From positions 186,001 to 250,000 of the forward strand of contig UCII01000004.1 in NCBI GenBank assembly GCA_900472485.1: DNA of 64,000 nt, in the 5' to 3' direction. Numbering within the stretch: position 1 is the first letter of the stretch; every line of letters begins with the position of its first letter. This document shows, piece after piece, positions 26,648 through 34,844 of the stretch. Source of the DNA: Hyphomicrobiales bacterium (GTDB lineage Bacteria > Pseudomonadota > Alphaproteobacteria > Rhizobiales > Rhizobiaceae). Below the pieces are notes generated by a model. That model saw nothing but the letters and a program-made list of their open reading frames with translations. It was not told the DNA's origin and made no database searches. The position numbers and the translations under genes were made by a program.

Positions 26648-28771
26648 ATGAACATTGCGACCCCTATCCAAGCCAAATCGCGCATCGGCCACACGGCCTG
26701 TCCGCATGACTGTCCCTCCACCTGCGCGCTGGAGGTCGATCTGACTGAGGACGGCAAGATCGGTCGGGTTCGCGGTGCCAACGACCATTCCTACACGTCA
26801 GGCGTCATCTGCGCCAAGGTCGCCCGCTATGCTGAGCGGCTCTATCACCCCGATCGTCGGATGAAACCGCTGCGCCGCGCGGGCGCCAAGGGCGAGGGGC
26901 GCTGGCAGGAGCTTTCCTGGGACGACGCGCTCGATGAAATCGCAGACGCCTTCGTTAAGGCGGAAGCGAAGGACGGCAGCGAGGCGATCTGGCCCTATTT
27001 CTATGCGGGAACGATGGGCTGGGTGCAGCGCGACTCCATCGAGCGGCTGCGCCATGCCAAGCGCTATTCCGGCTTCTTCTCGTCGATCTGCACCAATCCG
27101 GCCTGGACCGGCTTCACCATGGCGACCGGCGTGCTGCGCGGCCCCGATCCGCGCGAGATGGGCCGCACCGACTGCGTCGTCATCTGGGGCACGAATGCCG
27201 TGGCGACCCAAGTCAACGTCATGACCCATGCGGTGAAATCCCGCAAGGAGCGCGGCGCCAAGATCGTTGTCGTCGATATCTACGACAATCCGACCATGAA
27301 GCAGGCCGACATGGCCTTGATCGTCAAGCCGGGTACGGATGCCGCCCTTGCCTGCGCCGTCATGCACATCGCCTTCCGCGACGGCTATGCCGACCGCGAC
27401 TACATGGCCAAATATGCCGACGATCCCGCCGGGCTTGAAGAGCATTTGAAATCGAAGACCCCGGCATGGGCAGCCGCCATCACCGGCCTTTCGGTAGACG
27501 AGATCGAAGCCTTCGCCAAGCTCGTTGGAACGACGAAGAAGACCTATTTCCGTCTCGGCTACGGCTTTACCCGTCAGCGCAACGGCGCGATCGCCATGCA
27601 TGCCGCGGCGTCGATCGCCACCGTTCTTGGTTCCTGGCAATATGAGGGCGGCGGTGCCTTTCATTCGAACAGCGATATCTTCCGCATGGATGCGAGCGAA
27701 CTGACCGGCCGCGTCATGAAGGATATGGATATCCGCATGATCGACCAGTCGCAGATCGGCCGTGCCTTGACCGGCGATGCCGTCGCGCTGCGCCATCGCG
27801 GCCCGGTCACTGCCATGCTGATCCAGAACACCAATCCGGTGAACATCGCGCCCGAACAGCGGCTGGTGAAGCGCGGCTTTGCCCGCTCCGATCTCTTCGT
27901 CGCCGTGCACGAGCAGTTCATGACCGATACGGCCGACATGGCCGATATCGTCATCCCGGCCACCATGTTCGTCGAGCATGACGACATCTATCGCGCCGGC
28001 GGCCAGAACCACATTCTTCTCGGCCCGAAGCTCGTGGAGCCGCCGCCGACGGTACGCAGCAATCTCTTCGTGATCGAGGAGCTTGCCAAGCGCCTCGGCG
28101 TTGCGGATCGCCCCGGTTTTGGCTTCTCCGCTCGGGAGATGATCGACCGGGTTCTGTCGAGGAGCGGCCTGCCGGACTACGATTATTTCGTCGAGCACAA
28201 ATGGTTCGACCGTCAGCCGGATTTCGAGGAGGCCCATTTCATCAAAGGCTTCGCTCATCCCGACGGTAAGTTCCGGTTCCGTCCCGATTGGACGAACCAG
28301 CCGGCGCCGAACCGCCCGCCAGCATCCGTCGGTCTGCTCGGCCCTCATATCGAGCTCCCGGAGTTTCCGGATCAGGTCGATGTTATCGAGGTGGCCGACC
28401 CCGAGCATCCGTTCCGGCTCGCTACTTCGCCATCGCGCAACTTCCTGAATTCGAGTTTCGCGGAAACGAAGACATCGCGGCAGAAGGAAGGGCGCCCCGA
28501 GGTGATGATCAATCCGGCCGATGCCGAGCGGCTTGATATTGCTCATGGCGAACTCGTTCGCATCGGCAATACACGCGGTGATATCCGCCTCCACGCGCGC
28601 GTAACGACGGAGGTGAAGCCGGGCGTGCTGATCGCCGAGGGACTGTGGCCGAACAAGGCTCACGTCGATGGTGAGGGCATCAATGTGCTCACCGGCGCTG
28701 ATCCGGTCGCACCCTATGGAGGCGCGGCTGTCCACGATAACAAGGTATGGCTTCGCAAGGACGTGGCATGA
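26648..28771 (+). CDS. Molybdopterin-dependent oxidoreductase with N-terminal 4Fe-4S cluster
   Basis: A 707-residue enzyme of the DMSO reductase (MopB) superfamily. The N-terminus has the 4Fe-4S ligands CPHDCPSTC and a fourth Cys in GVICAKV about 27 residues later. Molybdopterin-binding blocks follow, for example VVIWGTNAVATQVN, VVVDIYDNPTMKQADMALIVKPGTD, and the C-terminal beta-barrel domain ending GEGINVLTGADPVAPYGGAAVHDNKVW. No Tat signal is visible, so it is probably cytoplasmic, like formate-dehydrogenase- or nitrate-reductase-related catabolic members; the substrate is unknown. MoaD/MoaE for its cofactor are encoded 6 kb away. The stop overlaps the Nudix gene. Confidence 0.87.
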   Translation: MNIATPIQAKSRIGHTACPHDCPSTCALEVDLTEDGKIGRVRGANDHSYTSGVICAKVARYAERLYHPDRRMKPLRRAGAKGEGRWQELSWDDALDEIADAFVKAEAKDGSEAIWPYFYAGTMGWVQRDSIERLRHAKRYSGFFSSICTNPAWTGFTMATGVLRGPDPREMGRTDCVVIWGTNAVATQVNVMTHAVKSRKERGAKIVVVDIYDNPTMKQADMALIVKPGTDAALACAVMHIAFRDGYADRDYMAKYADDPAGLEEHLKSKTPAWAAAITGLSVDEIEAFAKLVGTTKKTYFRLGYGFTRQRNGAIAMHAAASIATVLGSWQYEGGGAFHSNSDIFRMDASELTGRVMKDMDIRMIDQSQIGRALTGDAVALRHRGPVTAMLIQNTNPVNIAPEQRLVKRGFARSDLFVAVHEQFMTDTADMADIVIPATMFVEHDDIYRAGGQNHILLGPKLVEPPPTVRSNLFVIEELAKRLGVADRPGFGFSAREMIDRVLSRSGLPDYDYFVEHKWFDRQPDFEEAHFIKGFAHPDGKFRFRPDWTNQPAPNRPPASVGLLGPHIELPEFPDQVDVIEVADPEHPFRLATSPSRNFLNSSFAETKTSRQKEGRPEVMINPADAERLDIAHGELVRIGNTRGDIRLHARVTTEVKPGVLIAEGLWPNKAHVDGEGINVLTGADPVAPYGGAAVHDNKVWLRKDVA

Positions 28772-29361
28772 GTAAATTCGAAAACGCGAAAGCCGAAATC
28801 GTCAGCGAAAAGACGCTGGCGGATCAATGGACTCGGCTGAGCACATTCGAGGTCGACTACACGGATTCGCGGGGTGAAAAGCATCGCCTGAAGCGCGAGG
28901 TCTATCATCGCACGCCGGCCGCCTGCATCCTGCTTTATGATCCCAGCCATGAAACGGTGGTGCTTGTTCGGCAACACCGTCTGCCGTCGCAGCTTGTCGG
29001 CCTGCCGGAGAGAATGATCGAGGTGCCCGCCGGCCTGCTCGACGGCGATGATCCGGAAGCGGCAATCCGCCGCGAAGCCATGGAAGAGACCGGTTTTCGC
29101 GTACGCGACGTCCGTTTCCTCTTCAAGTCGATGACGTCGCCCGGTTCCTCGACCGAGGTCATCCATTTCTTCGCCGCCGTGATCGATACCTCCGACCGTG
29201 TCACCGATGGCGGCGGCCTTGCGGAGGAGCATGAGGATATCGAGGTGCTGGAAGTTCGCCTGTCCGATGCGATTGTCATGATCGAGAAGGGCGACATCTA
29301 CGATGCCAAGACGATCATGCTGCTGCAATGGGCAGCTTTGAATGTCGCCAGCTTGAGATAG
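28768..29361 (+). CDS. Nudix hydrolase, ADP-ribose pyrophosphatase/GDP-mannose hydrolase-like
   Basis: A 197-residue Nudix hydrolase. The central Nudix box segment is GLLDGDDPEAAIRREAMEETGF near residues 89-110, retaining the metal-binding REx2EE core. The preceding KREVYHRTPAACILLYDPSHETVVLVRQHRLP and the following SPGSSTEVIHFFAA are typical of the ADPRase/NudK branch, which cleaves nucleoside diphosphate sugars. The start overlaps the stop of the molybdoenzyme gene in ATGA, indicating one operon, an unusual partner whose meaning is unclear. Upstream in-frame ATG at 28747 is within that gene and is less likely. Confidence 0.86.
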   Translation: MSKFENAKAEIVSEKTLADQWTRLSTFEVDYTDSRGEKHRLKREVYHRTPAACILLYDPSHETVVLVRQHRLPSQLVGLPERMIEVPAGLLDGDDPEAAIRREAMEETGFRVRDVRFLFKSMTSPGSSTEVIHFFAAVIDTSDRVTDGGGLAEEHEDIEVLEVRLSDAIVMIEKGDIYDAKTIMLLQWAALNVASLR

Positions 29362-29446
29362 ACCACCGGGTGAGCGGGAGCTTTGTGAAAACTCTGCTCG
29401 CCATTCATCACAATGTCACGAATCGAGCTTACCGGGGCGTGCTGGC

Positions 29447-29468
29447 CGGAAACATTCGAATGTTTCCG
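29447..29468. promoter_or_regulatory. Perfect 22-bp palindrome upstream of phnM
   Basis: CGGAAACATTC (29447-29457) is followed at once by its exact reverse complement, with no spacer. It is 40 bp before the phnM start and 85 bp after the Nudix stop. Zero loop length makes an RNA hairpin less likely than a binding site for a dimeric regulator such as a LacI or TetR member. The regulator is not encoded nearby. Confidence 0.6.
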
Positions 29469-29508
29469 AGCCTCCTTCGATCATGGACGCTGTTTCAGGA
29501 GAAAGCCG

Positions 29509-30678
29509 ATGTGGCTCAGCAATTTCACGCTCGTTCTTCCCAATGAAGTCGTAGAAAAGGGCGCGGTGCGCATCGAGGACGGCGTGATTGCCGAAATCCA
29601 CTCGGAGCCTGTGGAACAGCCGACGTTCGATGGCGGCGGCCGTTTGCTGATGCCGGGCTTCGTTGACCTGCACTGCGACATGGTGGAGCGCGAGATCGCG
29701 CCGCGTCCAAATGCGATGATGCCGATCGATTTCGGCATTCATGAGCTAGACAAGAAGCTAGCGGCGGCCGGTGTCACCACGGCCTTTGCGGCACTCTCCT
29801 TTGCGACCGAAAGCGTCTACGGCCACGTCCGCTCGCTCGAAACCACCTCGGCTGTCATTCGCGGCATCGGCAGCCTGCGCGACGAGCTCCTGATCGACCA
29901 CCGTGTCCATGCACGCTACGAAATCACCAATCTCGGCGCGGCGCCGACCCTGGAGCGGCTACTGGAGGAGGGCTCCGTCGACATGGTTTCCCTGACCGAC
30001 CATACACCGGGGCAGGGGCAGTATAACGACATCGAAAGCTATATCCGCAGCATGTCGGAGCGCCGCTCCATGTCGCGGGAGGCCGCCGAGGAAGTCGTGG
30101 CACAGCGCATCGCGCAGCGCGAGGACCCTAAGATCGAGCGTAAGCTGCATGACGTGGTCGAACTTGCGCTGAAGCACAGGCTGTCGCTCGCCTCGCATGA
30201 CGACGACAGTGCCGAAAAGGTCGCAGCGATGCACGATCTCGGCGTGACGATCAGTGAATTTCCGGTGACGGGGCCAGCTGCGGAAGAAGCCTGCCGCCGC
30301 GGTCTCTGGACCTTGATGGGTGCGCCGAACGCGCTGCGCGGCCAGTCCATGTCCGGCAATCTCAGCGCCCTGGATGCAGCTCGGTCCGGTCTGCTTGGCA
30401 TCATCGCCGCCGATTATCACCCCGCAGCCTTCGTTCCGGCGATTTTCAAGATCGCCGATGTTGTCGCCGGCGGTCTGCCGGCGGCCGTTGCGACGGCAAC
30501 CGCCAACGCTGCCCGTTCGGCCGGTCTCATGGATCGCGGTGAGATTGCGGTCGGCCAGCTTGCCGATCTGGTGGCAGTCGAGCCCGGTTCGGTTCACCGT
30601 ATTCGCGCGACTTTCCGAAGCGGCCGCATCGTCTATAGCGACGGCACACTGCACCCGCTGATGGCAATTGCGGCTTGA
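29509..30678 (+). CDS. phnM: Alpha-D-ribose 1-methylphosphonate 5-triphosphate diphosphatase (PhnM-like), orphan
   Basis: PhnM is an amidohydrolase-fold enzyme that removes pyrophosphate from the triphosphate intermediate of the carbon-phosphorus lyase pathway for phosphonate use. The 389-residue protein starts MWLSNFTLVLPNEVVEKGAV. It shows the metal-site MPGFVDLHCDMVEREIAPRP near residue 52, HDDDSAEKV, and GAPNALRGQSMSGNLSALDA, where E. coli has HSGN (Met replaces His here). ADYHPAAFVPA near residue 305 also fits. No other phn genes are adjacent, so it is a paralog or acts with a distant cluster. The ATG at 29509 follows GGAGAAAGCCG; an upstream in-frame ATG would run through the 22-bp palindrome. 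Confidence 0.84.
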   Translation: MWLSNFTLVLPNEVVEKGAVRIEDGVIAEIHSEPVEQPTFDGGGRLLMPGFVDLHCDMVEREIAPRPNAMMPIDFGIHELDKKLAAAGVTTAFAALSFATESVYGHVRSLETTSAVIRGIGSLRDELLIDHRVHARYEITNLGAAPTLERLLEEGSVDMVSLTDHTPGQGQYNDIESYIRSMSERRSMSREAAEEVVAQRIAQREDPKIERKLHDVVELALKHRLSLASHDDDSAEKVAAMHDLGVTISEFPVTGPAAEEACRRGLWTLMGAPNALRGQSMSGNLSALDAARSGLLGIIAADYHPAAFVPAIFKIADVVAGGLPAAVATATANAARSAGLMDRGEIAVGQLADLVAVEPGSVHRIRATFRSGRIVYSDGTLHPLMAIAA

Positions 30679-30705
30679 GAAAGATTGTGAGGGTGAGACA
30701 CTGGC

Positions 30706-30925
30706 TCCCCCTCATCCGCCCTTCGGGCACCTTCTCCCGAGGGGAGAAGGAGGGTCGCTATAAACGCCGATCCCGGCAAAAAGCACTTTGCCGGGAAGAC
30801 TAGACTTCCGCTTCAAAGGAAGTTGCATAACCCCAAACGCGATGGCTTTGCTGAAAGGGGAGCACCTGAAGCGCTTCTCCCTTCTCCCCTTGGGGAGAAG
30901 GTGCCCGAAGGGCGGATGAGGGGGC
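30706..30925. repeat. RIME-like intergenic repeat (two inverted units)
   Basis: Unit one at 30706-30754 (CCCCCTCATCCGCCCTTCGG, then GCACCTTCTCC) and unit two at 30874-30925 are inverted copies, each with an internal GAGAAGG palindrome. Close relatives lie at 38586-38722. A 12-bp tandem duplication, TTAGCCACAGAA twice (30928-30951), sits at the right edge. The element lies between the convergent phnM and purN. Confidence 0.82.
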
Positions 30926-30959
30926 GTTTAGCCACAGAATTAGCCACAGAATTCCTTAT

Positions 30960-31631
30960 TTAACCTGCATCCCCAAGCAGTGACAAAATCTGCCGTCCAT
31001 CGACAGCGGGTGTTTTACCGAGGCTCACGGCCTTGCCGCCTTCCATCCTGACCTTGCCTTCCGCCACCAGCCGCAGCGATTGCGGATAAATCTGATGTTC
31101 GACCGTAAGCACGCGGGCGGCAAGGCTGTCGGCGGTATCGTCGGTCAAGACAGGCACGGCAGCCTGGCCGACGACCGGGCCTTCATCCATGCCTTCCGTG
31201 ACGAAATGCACGGTGCAACCGGCAATGCGCATGCCGGCGTCGATCGCGCGCTGATGCGTGTGCAGGCCGGGGAAAAGCGGCAGTAGCGACGGATGGATGT
31301 TGATGATCCGGCCCTCGTAAGCCTGGATGAAGCGGCCCGAGAGTAGCCGCATATAGCCGGCGAGGCAGATGATATCGGGCGAGAGGGCTTCCAGTTGTGC
31401 AAGGATCGCCTCTTCATGGGCTTCCTTGCTGGCAAATTCCTTCCGCACGAAAGCGAAGGTCGCAATGCCCTCAGCCGCGGCCTTTGCCAGTCCGCCGGCA
31501 TCCGCCTTGTCGGAGACGACGCCGACGATCTCGGCCGGGTAGTCCGCTGCTTTCGTGGCCTTTAGAAGAGCCAGCATGTTGGAGCCGCCGCCCGAGATGA
31601 AGACGACGACGCGTTTGCGCGGCGTGGTCAT
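30960..31631 (-). CDS. purN: Phosphoribosylglycinamide formyltransferase
   Basis: PurN transfers a formyl group from 10-formyl-THF to GAR, step three of purine synthesis. The 223-residue product begins [23 protein letters not shown], with the ribosyl-phosphate-binding Gly-rich loop. The catalytic set Asn-His-Asp appears in [24 protein letters not shown] (N and H near residues 110-112) and in [16 protein letters not shown] (Asp near 148). The start overlaps the purM stop by 4 bp (ATGA), giving the purM-purN operon. A RIME element follows the stop. Confidence 0.96.
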   Translation of the reverse strand: MTTPRKRVVVFISGGGSNMLALLKATKAADYPAEIVGVVSDKADAGGLAKAAAEGIATFAFVRKEFASKEAHEEAILAQLEALSPDIICLAGYMRLLSGRFIQAYEGRIINIHPSLLPLFPGLHTHQRAIDAGMRIAGCTVHFVTEGMDEGPVVGQAAVPVLTDDTADSLAARVLTVEHQIYPQSLRLVAEGKVRMEGGKAVSLGKTPAVDGRQILSLLGDAG

Positions 31632-32701
31632 AGAGCGAGTGTGCCCTTATAGACAGTGCCGGGAGCGCCTTCTTCGCGAGCGACCATGCGGCCGAGCGTA
31701 ACGACTGCTTCGCCTTCAGCCTCAAGCACGGCTTTCACGGCTTCGACATTCTCTTGAGCAACGACGACGATCATGCCGATGCCGCAGTTGAAGGTGCGCA
31801 GCATTTCCTTGGCCTCGACGCCGCCTGTCTTGGCAAGCCACGAGAAGACCGGCGGCACCTTGACCGCACCGAGATCGATTTCGGCAGCGAGATGCTTCGG
31901 CAGTACGCGCGGAATATTCTCCGGGAACCCGCCGCCGGTGATGTGGGCGAGAGCCTTCAGGGCATGCGTTTCGCGGATGGCTTTCAGCAGCGGCTTCACA
32001 TAGATGCGCGTCGGCGTCAGCAATGCTTCGCCGAGCGCCTTGCCTTCGGCGAAGGGAGCCGGTGCATCCCAGCCGAGCCCGGAAAGCTCGACGATCTTGC
32101 GCACCAGCGAAAAGCCGTTGGAATGAACGCCTGACGAGGCGAGCCCGAGAATGATGTCGCCTTCGGCGATATCGCCCGACGGCAGCAGCTGGCCACGCTC
32201 GGCCGCACCGACGGCAAAGCCCGCCAGATCGTAATCGCCATGGGAGTACATGCCCGGCATCTCAGCCGTTTCGCCGCCGATCAGCGCACAGCCTGCATCG
32301 CGGCAGCCGGCAGCAATGCCGCCGACGATCGCGGCTCCCTGGTCCGGGTCGAGCTTGCCGGTGGCGAAGTAATCGAGGAAGAACAGCGGCTCGGCGCCCT
32401 GGACGACCAGATCGTTGACGCACATGGCAACGAGGTCGATGCCGACGGTTTCATGATAGTTGGCGTCGATCGCGATCTTGAGCTTGGTGCCGACGCCGTC
32501 ATTGGCGGCAACCAGCACCGGATCGGTGAAGCCGGCAGCCTTGAGGTCGAACAGGCCGCCGAAGCCGCCGATCTCGCCGTCCGCACCCGGCCGACGCGTC
32601 GAACGGACCGCGGGCTTGATTTTTTCGACCAGCAGGTTGCCGGCGTCGATATCGACACCCGCGTCGCTATAGGTCAGACCGTTTTTTCCAGACTGGCTCA
32701 T
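31628..32701 (-). CDS. purM: Phosphoribosylformylglycinamidine cyclo-ligase
   Basis: PurM closes the imidazole ring to make AIR in purine synthesis, with ATP. The 357-residue protein begins [22 protein letters not shown], followed by [37 protein letters not shown] and [11 protein letters not shown], all characteristic of the PurM/AIRS family. The ATG at 32701 is preferred; a further 27 in-frame codons upstream have no family resemblance. It is upstream of and coupled to purN and divergent from a membrane permease gene. Confidence 0.96.
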   Translation of the reverse strand: MSQSGKNGLTYSDAGVDIDAGNLLVEKIKPAVRSTRRPGADGEIGGFGGLFDLKAAGFTDPVLVAANDGVGTKLKIAIDANYHETVGIDLVAMCVNDLVVQGAEPLFFLDYFATGKLDPDQGAAIVGGIAAGCRDAGCALIGGETAEMPGMYSHGDYDLAGFAVGAAERGQLLPSGDIAEGDIILGLASSGVHSNGFSLVRKIVELSGLGWDAPAPFAEGKALGEALLTPTRIYVKPLLKAIRETHALKALAHITGGGFPENIPRVLPKHLAAEIDLGAVKVPPVFSWLAKTGGVEAKEMLRTFNCGIGMIVVVAQENVEAVKAVLEAEGEAVVTLGRMVAREEGAPGTVYKGTLAL

Positions 32702-32922
32702 GCTTCCGCCTCCGATGGCCGCCCATCCATTATGACAGGGCTTTGATCGGGTCGCCATTGCATGATAGGGGCCTTTATGCAAGGCGCAAGCGCCGCAAAC
32801 CCTTCGATTTCCCCGCTTCCCATTGCCCGAGACGGATTTCCGGTCTCAGGCTTGACCATAATTGCGGCATCATCCTATGTCCTAAGCACACGGTAAACGG
32901 GCGCGGAGTAACGGGGAAGACG

Positions 32923-34053
32923 ATGGAGCAAAAGGTCAGCGGGGCGAGCCTCAAGCGTCAGGTCACCTTCTGGGTGATCGTGCTCGTCACTTTCATCGCC
33001 TTTATCTATATCTTCAGTACGATCCTGCTGCCGTTCATCGCCGGCATGGCGGTCGCCTATTTCCTCGATCCGGTCGCCGACCGGCTGGAGCGGATCGGCC
33101 TCAGCCGCCTGATGGCGACGGTGGTGATCCTCGTCTCTTTCGTGCTGATCTTCGCGCTGGCGCTGACGATCTTCATTCCGATCATCGTTAATCAGTTCAA
33201 CGATTTCATCCAGCACATTCCGACCTATGTGCAGCAGATTCAGCAGCTGATCGCCAAGGCGCAGACGATGGTGCTGCCGGATTGGATCCGCAATCAGCTC
33301 GGCGCGATCAAGGACAATTTCTCCAGCATCATGTCCGAGGGTCTGAGTTTTGTCGGCGGCCTGTTCGCGCAGCTCTGGAGCTCCGGCAAGGCGCTGGTCA
33401 ACATCCTCTCGCTGATGGTCGTCACGCCCGTCGTCGCCTTCTATATGCTGCTCGACTGGGATCGGATGGTCGCCAAGGTGGATGACTGGATCCCGCGCGA
33501 TCATGTCGCCACCGTTCGCCAGATCGCCCGCGAGATCGACCAGGCAATCGCCGGTTTCATCCGGGGGCAGGGTTCTCTCTGCATTATTCTCGGAGTTTAT
33601 TACGGCGTCGGTCTGTCGTTGGTCGGCCTGAACTTCGGCCTGCTGATCGGCCTTTTTGCCGGCATGATCAGCTTCATTCCCTATGTCGGCTCGATGGTCG
33701 GTCTCGTTCTGGCCGTCGGCGTCGCGCTCGTTCAGTTCTGGCCAGACTATCTCTGGGTCGGCCTGACGCTCGTCGTCTTCTTCACTGGTCAGTTCCTGGA
33801 AGGCAATGTACTGCAGCCGAAGCTCGTCGGCGAAAGCGTCGGCCTGCATCCGGTCTGGCTGATGTTCGCCCTTTTTGCCTTCGGCGCGCTTTTCGGCTTC
33901 GTCGGGCTGCTGATCGCCGTTCCTGCCGCTGCCGCCTGCGGCGTTCTTGTCCGCTTCGCCCTTTCGCGCTACCTTCAGAGTGATCTCTATTACGGACGCT
34001 CGGAAGCTGGCAAGGCGCGCAGAGCCAAGGCCGGCAAGACCGAGAATAGCTAG
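32923..34053 (+). CDS. AI-2E family transporter (PerM-like permease)
   Basis: A polytopic inner-membrane protein of 376 residues in the AI-2E/PerM family. It starts MEQKVSGASLKRQVTFWVIVLVTF and has about seven to eight membrane segments. The conserved middle block RGQGSLCIILGVYYGVGLSLVGLNFGLLIGLFAGMISFIPYVGSMVG and TGQFLEGNVLQPKLVGESVGLHPVWLMFALFAFG are family signatures. E. coli TqsA exports autoinducer-2, but most members have unknown substrates, some being sodium/proton exchangers. The chosen ATG at 32923 follows GGGGAAGACG; the frame is open 60 codons upstream without family features. hdaA starts 2 bp after the stop, so they are one operon. Confidence 0.9.
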   Translation: MEQKVSGASLKRQVTFWVIVLVTFIAFIYIFSTILLPFIAGMAVAYFLDPVADRLERIGLSRLMATVVILVSFVLIFALALTIFIPIIVNQFNDFIQHIPTYVQQIQQLIAKAQTMVLPDWIRNQLGAIKDNFSSIMSEGLSFVGGLFAQLWSSGKALVNILSLMVVTPVVAFYMLLDWDRMVAKVDDWIPRDHVATVRQIAREIDQAIAGFIRGQGSLCIILGVYYGVGLSLVGLNFGLLIGLFAGMISFIPYVGSMVGLVLAVGVALVQFWPDYLWVGLTLVVFFTGQFLEGNVLQPKLVGESVGLHPVWLMFALFAFGALFGFVGLLIAVPAAAACGVLVRFALSRYLQSDLYYGRSEAGKARRAKAGKTENS

Positions 34054-34055
34054 AC

Positions 34056-34769
34056 ATGACCGACGCAAAGAACGCTGATCTAAGGCGCAAGGCCGCCGAG
34101 CAGCTGCCCTTGGCCTTTACGCATGATCCCGCAAACGGGCGCGACGATCTGCTCGTCGCCGATCCCTTGAGCGCGGCGGTGAGGATCGTCGATTCCTGGC
34201 CGCACTGGCCGTCGCCGGTCGTCATCCTGGCGGGACCCGTCGGTTCGGGCAAATCGCATCTCGCCAGCATCTGGGCCGAGCGGTGCGGCGCCGTCCACAT
34301 TCATCCTGTGGCCGGCTCCGATGCCGCAGTTGCCGCGGCGAATGGCCCCGTCATCTTCGAAGACGTGGATCGCCTCGGCTTTGACGATACCGAACTCTTT
34401 CATGTCATCAACAGCGTTCGCGAAAACGGCACCAGTCTCTTAATGACGAGCAGGCTCTGGCCGATGTCCTGGCCGGTGACGCTGCCCGATCTGCGCTCCC
34501 GCCTGAAGGCGGCGACGGTGGTCGAAATCGGCGAGCCGGACGAGGAATTGCTGTCGCAGGTGATCGTCAAGCTCTTCGCCGACCGCCAGCTTTATATCGA
34601 TGACAAACTCGTCCTTTATATCGTCAATCGCATGGAGCGTTCCCTGAACGCGGCGCAGCTGATCGTCGACAGGCTGGACCGGCTGGCTTTGGCTCGAGGA
34701 ACAAGGATAACGCGCCTGTTGGCCGCCGAGGTCTTGAACGAGCTGGGTGGTTCCGGCCAGACGGATTGA
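34056..34769 (+). CDS. hdaA: DnaA-related regulatory inactivator HdaA
   Basis: HdaA (Hda) works with the sliding clamp to trigger ATP hydrolysis on DnaA after initiation, preventing over-replication. The 237-residue AAA+ protein has an N-terminal clamp-binding motif, QLPLAF at residues 16-21, fitting QLxLxF. The Walker A is AGPVGSGKSH near 60-68 and the Walker B VIFEDVDRLGFDD near 100. A sensor region and C-terminal helical lid (NRMERSLNAAQLIVDRLDRLAL) complete the DnaA-like fold without a DNA-binding domain. It follows the AI-2E permease by 2 bp and precedes ppk, a conserved rhizobial order. Confidence 0.92.
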   Translation: MTDAKNADLRRKAAEQLPLAFTHDPANGRDDLLVADPLSAAVRIVDSWPHWPSPVVILAGPVGSGKSHLASIWAERCGAVHIHPVAGSDAAVAAANGPVIFEDVDRLGFDDTELFHVINSVRENGTSLLMTSRLWPMSWPVTLPDLRSRLKAATVVEIGEPDEELLSQVIVKLFADRQLYIDDKLVLYIVNRMERSLNAAQLIVDRLDRLALARGTRITRLLAAEVLNELGGSGQTD

Positions 34770-34780
34770 GCTGGCTGCGA

Positions 34781-34809
34781 CTGTCACAGTTCCGTCGTCA
34801 AACTGATAT
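34781..34809 (+). promoter_or_regulatory. Pho-box-like array upstream of ppk
   Basis: Three 7-bp units spaced exactly 11 bp apart: CTGTCAC (34781), CCGTCGT (34792) and CTGATAT (34803). Against the rhizobial PhoB consensus CTGTCAT they match 6, 5 and 5 of 7 bases. The array ends 35 bp before the ppk start. PhoB control of ppk under phosphate limitation is a reasonable inference. Confidence 0.5.
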
Positions 34810-34844
34810 AGGTGGCACAAGATTGGAAAGAGGGTAGGTGGAAC

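Noticed and set aside
29413..29508. An N-terminally extended phnM starting at the first in-frame ATG
   Set aside because: The extra 32 residues lack the family character and would place the 22-bp palindrome inside the gene; the ATG at 29509 has a better ribosome-binding site.
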